In this document: positions 21,166-34,150 of the stretch, in pieces
Layout: every line of letters begins with the position of its first letter
Position numbering within the stretch: the stretch's first letter is position 1
NCBI GenBank assembly: GCA_001414485.1
Contig: LLEY01000100.1
Location: forward strand, 124,001 to 188,000
DNA from: Calycina herbarum
Lineage: Eukaryota > Ascomycota > Leotiomycetes > Helotiales > Pezizellaceae
Reading direction: 5' to 3'
DNA length: 64,000 bases
Program-made: the position numbers and the translations under genes
Notes under the pieces: model-generated
What the model was told of the DNA's origin: nothing
Databases searched by the model: none
What the model saw: the letters and a program-made list of their open reading frames with translations, nothing else

Positions 21166-22881
21166 TCACGACCTCCTCTCCCAGCCCCTAGGACTTGAAG
21201 GCGGACTCTCAATCCTCGCATCACTAGTAACAGCCTGTCCCGGTGCCCCAGCAGGTGGTAGTCCAACATCGCCGAAAGTCGTCTTCGTAGGCGCAGGAGA
21301 CTTATATGCTCCCGGAATAGGAACACTCTCATAAGTTTGCTCACCCGGCGCAGCCTCAACATGTTGTCTAGGTGGCAACTGCGCATCTCCAAAGCCATTT
21401 TGCGGTGTCTTAGGCGTAGCGTTATGGACCTTAATAGGAGGAGCTTGAAGGGTAAAAGGTTTCTTCTCCGAAAGCGAGCCCGAGGGTTTAGCCTCAACAA
21501 ATCTCGCGCCAGCGAATCCCTCTTCAGCGTCCGAGGAGTGGTTGTATGAGGATGGTGGGAAGCGTGGGGATTTCATGTGGGTAGAGTAGGATGGGGACAT
21601 TGGGCCGAAACCTGGTGTGTTGGGTGCAGATTGCGAGCGGAGTTGGGCGAGGTAGAGATCAGAGCGAGCGCGGTCACGGACGTCCATGGACTTGCGTAGA
21701 CGTTGTTTGGAGTAGTATCTGTAGAAGACGACGGCGTAGAGGATGATGGAGATTAACTCGAGGACAATTTCGATGATGCAGCAGACGAGGGACCAGGACT
21801 GAAGATGTTGTTAGTTTGAGATCAGATCAAAGAAGGACGAGGGAAACATACCTGCATTCTGCAAACCAAGCCATAGTCAATCTTCTCCTCGAAAAGTTGT
21901 CGTCTCTTGTTGTCAACGCATGACCAACCCCAGATATCCTTGTTGTTGCTACTATTCTTTGATCCTTGAAGAATCCCAGCTGCCATACCCCACATAACGA
22001 CACTGAAGATAAAGAATGCGACGGCGAATAATGTGTAATAAACGGCAACCTTCTCTGCTCTCTTGTGACCACCCCTCCAGTAATTCCAAAATACGACCAA
22101 GCACAATGCTAATGATACGCAAGCAACACAGAGGACGAGAATCTGAGGCCATGTCTTGGTTCCAACAGCCCAAGGAGGAAGATTGTTTCGTGGTGCCAAA
22201 GTTTTGGTGGCTCTGAAGATGGAAAAGGTCATCGAGACCATGGCGAGAACGATAAGACTACAACTGAAACTGACTCCTCGGAGAAGGAACTTTGCCATTC
22301 GTACTCTTGTTTTTATTTTCTAGAAACCTGTTAGCACACTTTGCCGAAAAGCTTTTGTTGTTAGAACATACCAAGTCATTTGCCTGCTCCTTATCCGTCA
22401 TATCCTCATGCTTTTCCAAAATCTGCTCTTCCCGAAACGTTGGACTCAGAGGGTTATCGATTTTTCGCCCAGGTGTCCCCGGTATCCTCATCGCGCTCTT
22501 CAATGGTGACCCAGGAGTCTGTGGAATCTCGACCGGTACACCTTGATCATGCCTCGGAAGAATCATTCTGTGATATGTAGCCGAAGCCAATATCCGATGG
22601 CTGTGATTGAGCCATATGGGACTGTGTTTTATGTTTTGTTCCCGGAGGATCGGCAAAGGGTGATTGACTACTATCCGGTGGGTCTATTGGAGAGTATACC
22701 GTCGTTGCTTCAGCAAATCGTGGTGTTCTTGGAACCTTGAGGGATTCAAGTGATGAGTCAGATGAGAAACTCGTCGACGTCCTCGTGCGAACCAGTGGTG
22801 GCGGCCGTCTCTTTTCTGTGATGGCTGAACTTGTCAGCTTCCTGTTCTTCCGGGTTAGATGACTATAGACTCACTCGACAT
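21166..22881 (-). CDS. conserved four-TM membrane protein of unknown function
   Basis: Minus-strand multi-exon gene. From ATG 22881 an intron (22874-22816) leads into a basic Ser-rich N-terminus (KKRRPPPLVRTRTSTSF). Downstream exons carry EIPQTPGSPLKSAMRIPGTP and NPLSPTFREEQILEKHE, then TM1 (SFSCSLIVLAMVSMTFSIF), TM2 (ILVLCVACVSLALCLVVFW), TM3 (LFAVAFFIFSVVMWGMAAG) and TM4 (IIEIVLELISIILYAVVFY). The long cytosolic C-terminus (21166-21690) is rich in Ser/Pro with TPKTPQNG and YESVPIPGAYKSP. A Cys pair between TM3 and TM4 (WSCVDNKRRQ and VCRMQ) may form a disulphide. Layout resembles MARVEL/tetraspan proteins, and I know similar unnamed ascomycete proteins. The frame changes near 22570-22640: either a 55-nt intron with a weak GTCCCA donor or a 1-nt lesion. 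Function unknown. Confidence 0.75.
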
Positions 22882-25800
22882 GACGACGATGATGTGAAAG
22901 GAAAGAAAAGTTCTATCAATGTAATCGAGGAAGAAAGTGCAATGCGTACGAAGACACAATTAAGAGCAATCAACCAGTGGTACAGTGAAGTAGGTAAGCT
23001 GTGAAAGCCAAGGAGGAAACTTTTTGACAGATAAAGAATTACAGATAGAGACCAGCTATCAGAGGAAAAGAGAAGTGTGATGTAGTAGCGGGGGGGAGGA
23101 CGGGTTTTGTGCGGACGCGCGCGCTCAAAGATGTGATGGTCTAATTTGAGACGAGAGCTATTGAGGCAACTTCCAGGAAAGAGAAAGAAAGACTCGGGAG
23201 ATCAACGCAATTGAAAGACGTGGGTACTAACCAGGGAGGGGAGTATTGTTGAGTGGTGGCACCAGTCAGAAGGGGCTTTTGATATGACGGCCCAATGAAT
23301 GTGCAGAGCTCGCAGCGAGTCGAGTCGAAAATAGACGCCCTCGACGTCGACCTTGCAGATTTGGGGTGGGAAGTGGTGTTCTTGTGGTTGACTAGTGCAG
23401 TCCGTACAGGCACTTGGGTGCTGGGTACAGAACGAGCTGCGAGTGCCGGCTGTTGTGCTGCTAAAGAAGGAAAAGAGGGGTTTTGCAGAGCAGACGAACG
23501 ATGCTCTGCCAACGAGGCTGAGTAGCGAGAATTGAGGGGGAGTGCAGTTGGGAGGATTGAAGTTGGAGATGACGACGGCGCAACCAATTTCAAAGATCTT
23601 GACGATTCTTCTCTCTAGACAAAGAACAATAGACTCGATGAGGCTCACAAAACGATGGTTACGAGCAGCAAAAGAACATGGGGATTCCGGGAGAGAGAGA
23701 GATGGAAATGTCTCTGGCCAGCAGGACTTCCCCGGGCGCCAACCAGAGTCTTGCTTACACCCTTCACCTTTCACCCATGGGATGATGGGTGAGAGGTGAG
23801 AGGTGAGAGGTGAGTGAGATGCAGCAGGCATTGAGGCATTCAAGCGGGGTGGGGATGAGGGTGAGGATGGGCGGGCGATGTGAGTGTGGGAGGTGGTGAT
23901 TCGCCTTGCCACTGACGCTCCGTCAGCGCTTGCATATTGCAGATATGCAGTGACCAGCGAAACACGAACTCCCATTGGACTGCTCCTCGAGCCGCCGGAT
24001 ATAGAAACAAGGGTATCTGTGCCAAAGGAGGTGAGGAAAAGCTGGTGGTTGGTCGTGGATGCAGGAAACAATCACACCCCAACTATTCCCATTCCAGCCA
24101 GGGCGCAAAGATTGATAAAAGCGGCACCGTTGGCGGCACCATTAGCGGCCCCACGAGGAAAGACGCGGGAGTGGAGGAAGTGAAGAAAGAAGATGCATCG
24201 CACGGCTCAGAGGGTGTCGCCGCTTCAACTCTCTCCCCGTGGAGGCCGAGGCTCACAAAGGAAACATCTCACTTGATTGGCTACCTCACTTCATCCTTCA
24301 ACGAATGATGTGCATCGTCGATCCGCTGGTGCTGTCTTTCATCCCCATGCGTGCCTGCGTGCCTGCGTGCCTGCCTTGATGTTGGCCCCAAGAAAAGGCA
24401 AAATGTCAGAGCCCCGCTGCCGAACAAAAGAGTGGAGTGGAGCGTGTTCACCTGAGGCGGCAAGGAAAACACGCCATGCCACTCTCAGTCAAGACCTCCC
24501 GTCGCATTCCGTCGCATTCCGTCGCCAGCGCGAAACGAAACTCGCCCTCAACGACGACGATGGACCTCAGTATCCATCTAGAATCCCCATCTCTACAATC
24601 CAATATCTCTATCCGCCCGGCATGCCAACTCCGTCCCGAGTTTGATTTCCCGCTCTCACAAACATCCCACTTGCAAGATCACCACCTCGTCTCGCGCGCG
24701 CACACGTACTCTCTCTCTCGGAGTTGCTTCTCCAGCCGTGGGTGGATAGATTGAATATTACCACCCACACTCATAAGAATAAAGAGAACATTTGATGACT
24801 GCAGTTCCATCGAATTTAGTAATAGACCTTGCCCGGAAAATTACCTTTCAAAGACTAGTGCTGATTTCCTTTCCCTTGGCTTTTCCCCCTGCCCTGTATT
24901 CGAATTCACACACCGCATCTACAACGGGTATTTTTACGCCCACCGTCTGCTTCCAAGCGACAGCCTTCCACCCCCAAGAGGAGTCTCGGCTCCGGGTATC
25001 GCTATTTAAAGATCTGATGTGCGAAACGGATCGATGGAAACGAAAGACCGCCCAGCCAAGTACAATCGCCGTGTCGTAAGAGTTGAAGAAAAGAAGTAAA
25101 AAAAGGCCCGTGAAGACTCCTCTTTCTGGGGAAGTATACGCTTATCGTCCTTATCATTGATGAGGGGTAGACGAGATGAAGGAAAGGTTTCGCGAAGCCT
25201 TGTGGGAGGCTACCCCGCTGTTCGAGTACGGAGTATTACAACCTTGATTTTGTGATATGTAGATATAGGTAGGCACCCGATCGATTGAAGGTTGTGTTCG
25301 AGTGTTCTGAATTGAATGCCGAAGGTGGAAAGAATCAAGTGACCGCAATCACAAATCCCGTGAAGTTTATTTCGTACACCGAAACAGAGTGCTGTCAGCT
25401 CTCTCTCAACCAACCACGTAAAGTAAGGAGGTACTGACCAACTTAGGTATGCAGAAGTAAGTCCTAAATCCAGAAAATCACCACACCATAAATCAATATA
25501 CCCCCAATCACAACCTCCAACAAAGCTAGTACCGCTATCGAAATTCCACAACCGCACGTAACCCAGATCGTACGACACTCAAGAACCACTTCATCCAACA
25601 AGGAAGAAATAAACCGGTAGGCTACAACTAAGATAGCAACCACACTCTTGGGTTCCATCACCTACCTGTGTGTGTCGGTCGCAAGGGGGAGGGGGGGTAA
25701 GCCAAATTTTTAACCGCACCCACCTGCAAGTAATCTGCACCTCAAGGCACAAACACACCCCTAAATAGTAATGCCCCAGCCTAGAATAGGTCAAGGACTC

Positions 25801-25900
25801 AAGGTTGGCCCGTCATCCCCCGCTTAGTGGTGCGCTGACTTGTATAGACTTTTTTTTTTTCCTCGTCACGTTCTTGACCAGAGTTGAGGTTTCTATCGAG
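22882..25900. other. long intergenic region, no supported gene
   Basis: About 3 kb with several overlapping chance ORFs (longest 289 codons at 23202-24071, minus) but no recognisable domain or consistent splice pattern. Simple-sequence patches: TGCGTGCC repeats near 24350-24375, CATTCCGTCG repeats near 24503-24522, and a GAGAGGT run near 23790-23812. The left kilobase is the probable promoter and leader of the four-TM gene. Confidence 0.5.
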
Positions 25901-27700
25901 CGACCCGACCCGTTGGGAAACGAGAACTGGGGAACAGAATGTAAGAAACCCGAATCAGAAAATAGCATCTACGACATTACTCCCCAGAGACTTCAAAACA
26001 TGAACCAGAAACAACGTCTTACCCCATCCCATCTAGAATACGAGTGTAAAGTAAAACCCCCTTCCTATCAACCTGTTTCTAGTTTCCCCAGAACAGGGAA
26101 GAGGGGAATGGAAAATATGAAGCATCTTTGACGAATGAGAGTAGACTCTTTAGAAAGCATCAAGTGAGAAACTGAAATTGAGATCCTAGAGCTTCTCGTT
26201 AGTCTACACCAGAGTTCTAGCATCCAAGAATCGAGATTCCGGAATTCAGGAACGAAGAAACAAAAACTAGTATTTAGAAACTACACCCCAAACGTCGTGA
26301 TTCATTACAAAACATCTCCATCTCATCGATCTGTCAAAGTCAAAGAACTCCCACCTCAACAACTAATATCCTGAGAAGAACATATCCTAGGAAAATCCCC
26401 ATTTCCGCCCGACAGTTTAAGAGGGGTCAAAACCCATGAAAATCAGAAATCTAAAACACCCCTGGATCAGCATCATGCCTTTCCCTTCTATACAACACTT
26501 TCCATTTTCAGACATCCGCCAAACGAGAACTGGGAAATGGCATCTTGAAATCTGCTTATCAAAGTCCAAGGTTCGCGGGAAAACATGAAATGAGAACCCC
26601 AAAAACGAGATCTTGCGGTAACCCATCTCACCAAGCCCAGAAGCAAGAAATGTAACCAGAGAATCCCGGAATCCCATCTTCATCGCGGGGGGGAAATAGG
26701 TAGGTTTCCCAAAAGGTCTCGTTCCTCTTTATATCATTACCCGTATAACGTATCCCAAAGACGAGAATTAGGAAATGTAATCTTGAACTTTTGCCCACGG
26801 GGAGAGGGGGGAAAGTCCTTCAGAAAACAAGCAAGCGAGAACCCGGAAACAAGAACCCCCAGAGTACGCAAAGGTCGCCTTCGGGGCTCTTTCCAATATC
26901 CCAGAAACGACAATTGGGAAACGCCACCTGCTAATGACGGGAAGGGGGAAGAGTACAAAATTGAAGTGAGATCATGGGGTTAACCCAATCGTGCCTACCA
27001 TGTCCCGTAGCCCTTTCTGTTCAATGGATTCTAGCATCCAGCATTCAAGAAACGCGAGATATAAAAAAATAAGAATGAAAGCTGCTAATGAGAAGGGAAA
27101 GTGGACTTGAAAACTTAAAGTGGCAAATTGGGAATGAGATCTTAGATCAGCCCTGTTATATCCAGGCTACCGGCGCAGCCTTGCTGATAAACCCTCTCCG
27201 GCATTCAAAACACGAGGAATGGAACCTGAGAAATAGGTTAATCCCATATTCTAACATAATAGCATCCCGGAAACAAGAATTAGGAATTGAAGTTGTGAAT
27301 TTTGCCCATGTGGGGGAGAGGAATTAAGTTCTTGGAACGGAGAAACCGAAAATGAGAAGCGTCTATATACCAGAGCGTAGATCCTACAGATTTTAAGAAA
27401 CGAGAATCAGGAAACGCTGTCTTGAAAGGTGCTAATGATGAGAAAGAGGAAAAGGATAATTAAAATTGAGATCTTGGATCAGCCTGTCGATCGTCTCTAG
27501 TTTGCCAGGGTAGCTTTTTTGGCTTCCAGCATCTGATGATCTGAGAAAATGGAACAAGTAAAAACTTCGGTCTTCAGGAATTTTTTCAGAAAGATAGGAA
27601 TTGCCAAACTGGAACGAGAAACGAGAACTAGGAAATGCGAGTTGAGATATTCTTTTGCAAAACAAAAAAACAAGAAATTCGAATCCAAAAATCCAAAACA
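25901..27700. repeat. field of degenerate interspersed repeats (minisatellite-like)
   Basis: A motif close to AAACGAGAAYTRGGAAAYG, often continued by RTCTTGAA, recurs near 25917, 26521, 26758, 26903, 27271, 27398 and 27617. Two companion motifs recur with it: GCTAATGA-x-GGGAA (near 26930, 27084, 27430) and TTGAGATCTTGG-ATCAGCC-like sequence (near 26178, 26598, 27135, 27470), plus CTAGCATCC (near 26218, 27029). Spacing is irregular (about 130-600 bp). Purine bias is strong on the + strand. It looks like an old tandem or satellite array that has diverged. No ORF within it is credible. Confidence 0.7.
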
Positions 27701-27948
27701 CAGAGCCCTCGTTCTCCCTTCGCAGTCTAGAAAACCTGCCTCGGAAATCAGAAAACCAGCTTTCAAAATCAGAGAGCAGTAGGATATGATGTTGAATTAA
27801 ACTTTTATTGCTCGTCGAGTGTTGAAGCTCTAAACTTCCCAACATACCATGTCACTCACATTCAAGATGTTGTTTTTTTGATTTCCTCCCCACCGGAACA
27901 CTTCTAAAATCGGGTATCTATCTACAAGAATTGAAAAGTAAGAGGCAT

Positions 27949-30318
27949 TTAATGATGGAAGAGACGAATGCTCTGCTCAACAAAGGTAATACCCAACTTC
28001 TCAGCCGTCTCGAAAACCGCCGCGTCGTTTTGACTGCCGCTTGGTGCTGCAATGTACTTGACTCCTGATCGTCCAGCGCGGTAGACATTATCGATGAAGG
28101 GGAACTGCAAATGATGTTAGTGAAATCTAGAGTTGTGGCATGGGGAACTTACGAATGCATCACTAGAGACGACAACGTCCTTGAGCTTCGAGAGCCACTC
28201 CTTTCGCTCCTCCTTGGTGAATGCCTTTGGAACTTCGTCAAAGAAGGCCTCGTAACCAACTCTCTCAGGTCCATCCTCTGGAAGTTCACCGCTAACCAAT
28301 AGATCAATTGCGTTGCTCTTGTCTGGTCGCTTGGTACCCTTCTTCCACTACAGTAGAAGTAAAGTTAGTAAATCATTCAATTTGTACATGGGTGGCTGAA
28401 CGTGTTTTCTAATTCTCGATGAAGAAATAAGTAGCAATCTGGCGAGTATCGGGTTTTGTTGGGGGAAAGGGGGTAAAATAAGGCTTCCACACCGTGCGTT
28501 ACAGAAACAGCCCAGCCAGAATATCTAGTGATATGCTCGACAAAACGTAAATATTGAGAAAAGTAAATAAACGAACCTTGATATCCAAAACACGAGGGTT
28601 GAATCTCAACCACCAATTGTCTGCCTTGTCACCGGCAAGACGAGTGCAGTGGATGCGTGATTGTTGTCCAGCTCCAAGTCCAACAATTTGACCATTGAGA
28701 GCATAACAGACCGAGTTACTTTGAGTATATTTCAAAACAATAGTAGCAATAGTCAAATCCCGAAGAGCAGACTCTGAAAGTGGAGCGGAGTTCTTTGGTG
28801 TGATGATGGAAGTAAATGATTTGGGGGAGAGCTTGACATCGTTTCGGTGTTGGGTCAAGGTGATACCATACACAGTTCTCAACTCTTGAGGTGATGGCTC
28901 ATACTCAGGATCCATTTGCAAGATGAGGTACTTGCCACCCTTCTTCTTCTTCAGAATCTCAAGAGCTGCATCCTCATACCCAGGAGCAATGACACCATCA
29001 GAGACTTCTCTGGAAATGATCTTGGCAGTTGGCACATCGACAACATCACTCAAAGCGATCATGTCTCCAAAACTGCTCATACGATCGGCACCTCTTGCAC
29101 GTGCATATGCTTGTGCCAATGCAGAGTTCTCCAGACCTTCAATGTCATCCACCATGTAGACCTTGCGCTCATCTACACTTAGAGGAACACCAATGGCAGC
29201 TCCAGCAGGAGAGACATGCTTGAAGCTTGCAGCTGCTGGAAGGTGAAGAGCAGCCTTCAATTCCTTTACCAAAGGCCAAGCATTCAAAGCATCAAGCAAG
29301 TTGATGTAGCCAGGTGATCCACCAAGAACTTTGAATGGCAGTGCTGCAGATTTGACGTATGAAGCAGCAGGCTTTTGATGAGGGTTTGCACCATATCTGA
29401 GAGCCAATTGTTGGATTCCTTCACCAGCATACTGCTTGCGGAAGAAGTCTGAGATGGAAGCATCATAATCGGCAGTGTGCTCAAAGGCCTTCAAGGCGTA
29501 TAGGTTTCTGCTGCGTTCGCTGACCTCTCCCTTCTCCAACTCCTGCAAAAACTCGGGGTAGTCTTTTGGATCGCTCAAGATTGTGACTCGGCCATGGTTC
29601 TTTGCGGCAGCACGAATCAAGGTGACTCCTCCAACATCAATCTCCTCAACAGCCTCTGGGATTGTGACGTTGATCTTGGCAATTGTGTCCTTGAAAGGGT
29701 ATAGGTTGCAGATGACATAGTCAACCTTGTTGATGTTTTGCTCGGCAAGGTCCTTCTCGTCGGAGGCAAGGTCGCGTGCAAGGATGCCAGCATGGACGGC
29801 TGGGTGGAGGGTCTTGACTCTGCCTGCTAACATCTCGGGGGCGTGGGTGATGGCAGAAACATCTCTAGTTGGGAGTTAGAAATCGGTTTGGGGTGAAGGG
29901 GAAGTGAAGGCGAGCAGCGCAGAGAAAACTTCCCAAGATAGGATGAGAAGGCGGTGGACAAGACGGGGAATTAGAAAGGCAGCTACCTAGAGGTAATCAT
30001 CCCAATGCCACTTTTGATGGTTATAATCAAGGTTGATTCTCACTTCTTTCCAACTGACTTCAGGGAATCGAGAATATGGTACAGGGAGGAGCAGAATGAA
30101 AAGAACTTACTCCACAGCAAAGCCAGATTCCCGAATCATTTTCGCAGTGCCTCCCGAAGCAAGAAGTCGAACATTCTGCTGGATCAATCCTTTGGCCAAG
30201 TCAAGCAAGCCTGTCTTGTCGTAGACCGAGATGATCGCTATTGGTAACGATTAGCTGGAAACGGAGGGGGCGTTCTTCAAGGTTCATCAAGCGTACCTGT
30301 CTTGCGAATTGCCGACAT
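27949..30318 (-). CDS. ADE17: bifunctional AICAR transformylase/IMP cyclohydrolase (last two steps of IMP synthesis)
   Basis: Exons 30318-30297, 30237-30111, 29864-28577, 28347-28153 and 28104-27949 give 595 residues, the family's normal size. The N-terminal MGS-like IMP cyclohydrolase starts [18 protein letters not shown], with [33 protein letters not shown] and CNLYPF. The C-terminal AICARFT domain shows [15 protein letters not shown]-like [11 protein letters not shown] (catalytic Lys-His), [13 protein letters not shown] and [22 protein letters not shown], and ends with [19 protein letters not shown]. It makes IMP from AICAR with 10-formyl-THF in the cytosol. Note the unusual donor GTTCGT after exon 3 with a 229-nt intron, and the 246-nt intron before exon 3. 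Symbol follows yeast ADE16/ADE17; a single-copy fungal gene could be named either way. Confidence 0.97.
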
Positions 30319-32655
30319 GTTGACCAAGTTCTGATATTCGATTCTGGACCAAATTGGTGGGAATGTAAATAATCAAAAAAGAATGAAGTAACTTGGCGGG
30401 GTCAACCCCACCAAAATTTATTTGACGTCGTCTCAGCCGTTTGGAAAATGGCACGCCGCTGTAAGCGAGATCGGGTACAAAGTGCAACGTGAGAGAACAG
30501 ATTTAATAACATTTAAAGACAACTCATTGCGATTGGGAAGATTCTGTAACAGAATGTATATCCTACAAACGCAAGAATACCACAATCGAAAGCAATTTTG
30601 GCTGGCCATCAAACTCCAGGTTTGCTGCCGCTTTTCCATCAAGTGGCGCGATGTCGGTGAATGCCTTGGGCAGCAGTTCAGGCCACGACGCTAGTCTGCG
30701 AAAAATTTCTACTTATTCTATTTTTTTGAGTCTCGTAGTATTCCTCTTTTTTTCTCCAACAAAGTAAATTTATTTACTCAACGCAAAAAAACACGTTCGC
30801 TCAAAGCAATCAGTTCGAGAAGCCCGTCGTCTTCGGATGATGTGAGGCTCCATGACAACCGGTTCGTCAGTAGAAACGGAGAAGAAAGTGCTCGATTATG
30901 GGTGAAGCGTTCTCCTTTTCCCTATGGAGAGGGTTTCAATGATTGAACATAAATACCACACGACTACCGACTGCCTGCAGTTGATACCAGAAGACGAGGA
31001 AGGATCAGATTCTATGGCAGAGGGTTGGATTGCTTGACCCTGGTGGAACCGATGATTGAAGGGCTGTTGGAATATTGCCTTGAAATCTCGATCGTGACAA
31101 CTGGAGGGCCAAGACACCTTTTCACTCGCCCTCAGTCACCGTAGTACCTTCGATATGTCCGCCCTTTTGTGCTCTCACTTCATCCCTCATTGACCCGAAT
31201 AATTGACACGTTCTCCCTTCCCAAGGCAGACCTTGAAAATGACGTTCATGTTCCAAATGCATGATATGTCAACGCATTCAAATCGTGGCCTGTGGCTGGA
31301 GCGCTGAACGCCTCATTTTACGCCCTGAATGTGGAGTTGTGAAGGCGGGGTCTTGAACAATCAACCACCTCACCTCACCCAAGGGTTCCCCACAGTCTTC
31401 ATCCTTCATGCTTCCATCATTGAACCAGTTCATCAAGTGGTCAAGGAGTTTGAACTTCTCAAACTTACGGGGCGGTCAAATATAAATAGACGCCATTCAT
31501 ATGGACGCGTGGAAAATCTCCCTCGAGTGGCTTCCTTATCTCCTCCTAGAATGATCGACGAACTGTAATATCGCAACGGTTAACTCGAAACACCACTCAT
31601 CACCAACACCTTGGAGTTCAGAACATCACTCTTGCTGATCTGTTCATGATTTCTGGAGAATCGATTCTCCAGGTCTATTGCTGAGCCTCAAATTCAAATT
31701 CACAATCACAATTCAATTCGCCCCTTTTGAGAATACTGATCGCAATCTGGATAAGCACGTATGATGCAACGTCAAGTCAATCTTCCAATCGACACCTTCC
31801 ATTGCCATAAACTGAAGAGTCACGTCTCATTGGAGACCCAGAGTAAAATTATGAAAGCAACAGGCCAGGGCGCCAGTTCATCCACATGCATGCCAACAAT
31901 TTGGCTATTCAGGGGTGTATGCAGGTACCGTCGATATCGTACCCCCTTTCAGGAAGGAAGCTCCTCGGTTGCAGATATCGATAAAAATTATCCCTACCTC
32001 TGGAAAGAAAGGAGGGTGTCATTGATCTTGAAGGGGTAATACCTCCCTCAATTGACGCGTTGTTTACTCGGAATCAGGACTCTTGAGCGGCCAATTTTCA
32101 TGAATTGTTCATGTGTTCGCTGTCTAAACCTTCAAAACTTCGCTTGCCTAACAATGCTAGTCTTGCTAGATTTAAAATGAGGATATACCCCCACAGAAGC
32201 TCGGTGCCACATCTCTTATCCCCCATCAAAGGGACATTTTGATAAGGTCGTCCCCTGGAAATTGATGTGGCGTTTTACCGTTGGAATCACCTGCAGAGTC
32301 GCAGACCTGGCAAGTTGATATCAAAAAGTCTCATTTCTTAATGTGGGGACTATATCTTTGGGAGGGGGTGAGTGGACAACCCAAGGCTCACCTCCGAAGT
32401 GAGTATGGAGCATTGAGAGGCATTGGGAGGGTTGACCGTTGACGTTATCAAAGACAAGCTCGACGCGTACTACTTATACCGCAGCACTTCGCTCCTCTCC
32501 ACCTTCTTTTCTTTCCTCCCCATCCAACTTCAAGTACACTCTTTTGATACTTCATCCACTCTCTTTCACACATCTTCCTCTACAAACTTCCAATCCTTCA
32601 ACCCACCTCAAACCTTCCAACCTCTTCAATCAATTACCAAACCCCAAACTTCAAG
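30319..32655. other. intergenic, no gene seen
   Basis: About 2.3 kb with only short unrelated ORFs. The first hundred bases hold the ADE17 promoter; the last 250 bp are a long pyrimidine-rich leader (CTTC/TCTTTC runs, 32480-32655), typical of highly expressed fungal genes, in front of the GPI-protein gene. Confidence 0.5.
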
Positions 32656-33021
32656 ATGCAATTCTCCGTCGTCACCCTCTTCGCCGTCATGGCTGCTGTT
32701 GCCACTGCTGAGAAGTAAGTAGATCGACATATGGAAGCTTTCGATCAATTGCTAACACATCTTAGGACTGTCACCGTCTACGCCTGTGGTCCATCATCCA
32801 CCGCTGTCGCACCAACAGGTTACGCCGCTCCAACCGTTGCATCAACTGGTGGTGTCGTCGCTCCAACTTCCACCGGATTGCCATACACTGGTGGTGCTGG
32901 TGCAAACTCCGTCTCCGCCGTCGCCATGATCGTCGCTGGTGGTGTTGCTCTGGTACGTTCCTCGCAATTCAATCCTACATAAATCAAAAACACGTACTAA
33001 CTTTCCTCCCAGTTCTTGTAA
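32656..33021 (+). CDS. small secreted GPI-anchored Ser/Thr-rich wall protein
   Basis: Exons 32656-32714, 32766-32952 and 33013-33021 give 84 residues. Residues 1-18 are a signal peptide (MQFSVVTLFAVMAAVATA). The short mature part (KTVTVYACGPSS, then Ala/Pro/Thr repeats with PTVASTGG and PTSTGLPYTGGAG) has a single Cys. A Gly/Ala-Asn-Ser site (GANS) is followed by a hydrophobic tail VSAVAMIVAGGVALFL, the layout of a GPI-attachment signal. The last coding exon is only 9 nt (Phe-Leu-stop). The long pyrimidine-rich leader suggests strong expression. Likely a structural cell-wall or plasma-membrane glycoprotein. No named family. Confidence 0.85.
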
Positions 33022-33677
33022 ACGTCTACATAACGACCTCAACTTTGAGTTTCAACATCGTCATACTTCCAATGGCGTTCCCTGTTTAATGACGATACTC
33101 ATTGACCTCCCGACGGACGACGAAAACACCTTGTGCTAGCACGGCAATTCGAGTTCAGGATTTGAGGGTATCTGGTGTTTATGGAGATGTGTGATGAGCT
33201 TTGACGTCGATAATCTCCTGTACATACTGAAGGTCATCGCAAACGAATCAAATCAAAATAATAATAATGCACATGTCTCCTGTGATCTATGAAGAAAGTC
33301 TTAGCGAATTTTGATGGTGAATCCCAAGTAACAATTTGTGGCAGAAGATCGATGACATTGTGCTGCCGCAATGCTAGCTCCCCGTGAAAACTTGCTAGAC
33401 ATTTAGATTAGAGCATGGCAAGTCGAGACGTCCCTTTGCTTGTTGTTCCAGCGGGCTAGGGTGAAGTATCCTAAACCTTTGGGACAGATTAAAATTAACC
33501 AAGATAGCTGGGACATTGAACTTCAATTCTCCCGAACATCTGGGTTAAATATTTTAATATCTTTCCAATTCTAGTGAATGATGATCGTACAACGTTTGGA
33601 TTCTTCTTGTAAAGGACCGCGGAATTATGGTGCTATAATTCGACGCCTCTCTATCATTTCTAGAACATTGAGTTCTT
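33022..33677. other. intergenic, no gene seen
   Basis: 3' region of the GPI-protein gene. AT-rich in part; nothing recognisable before the foldback element. Confidence 0.4.
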
Positions 33678-33848
33678 ATTCTCCAGCACCTACGCTACTA
33701 AACATAAGTGATGATTTAGAATAATTGAATGAGATAGTTTAGGAGAATTAAGAAGAAGACTATCTAATTCTTCTAAACCTTCTTAAACAATATTTATGAC
33801 ATTTTCTAGAATCTTTTGTATAGTGAAAGTAAAGTAGGTGCAGGAGAG
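33678..33848. mobile_element. MITE-like foldback element
   Basis: Terminal inverted repeats: left about 33678-33698 (ATTCTCCAGCACCTACGCTAC) and right about 33828-33848 (GTAAAGTAGGTGCAGGAGAG), matching at about four of five positions. The inside is also palindromic: GTTTAGGAGAATTAAG near 33740 and CTAATTCTTCTAAACC near 33765 pair. Length about 171 bp, AT-rich, no ORF. These are traits of a miniature inverted-repeat element. I could not identify a clear target-site duplication. Confidence 0.55.
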
Positions 33849-34150
33849 CAATGCTCCTAAACAATATTTGCTGGTCTTCAGGTTCCATGACTGGAAAGCG
33901 TACACAGATGCTTTCACGGAGCTGCATCACTGAGCAACTAATATCAGTATTTGAAACGCCAGTAACTAAACTCGAGATGCAGAACTGATTTGTAGAGCTT
34001 CAATTGAAATTGCGCGGTTGACGTTTGTCAAAATGCTGACAAGGTCGCGTCACCCGTTTGGTGCCTGAGCTCGCCAAATCCAAGTACCGTACCTTCGTGA
34101 TAAATTCAAACCCAAACAAACAACCCTTCCCTTGACAATATCCCCTCGCC

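Noticed and set aside
23202..24071. 289-codon ORF on the minus strand
   Set aside because: No domain, compositionally odd, overlaps several ORFs in other frames in a GC-richer spacer; looks like chance opening upstream of the four-TM gene.
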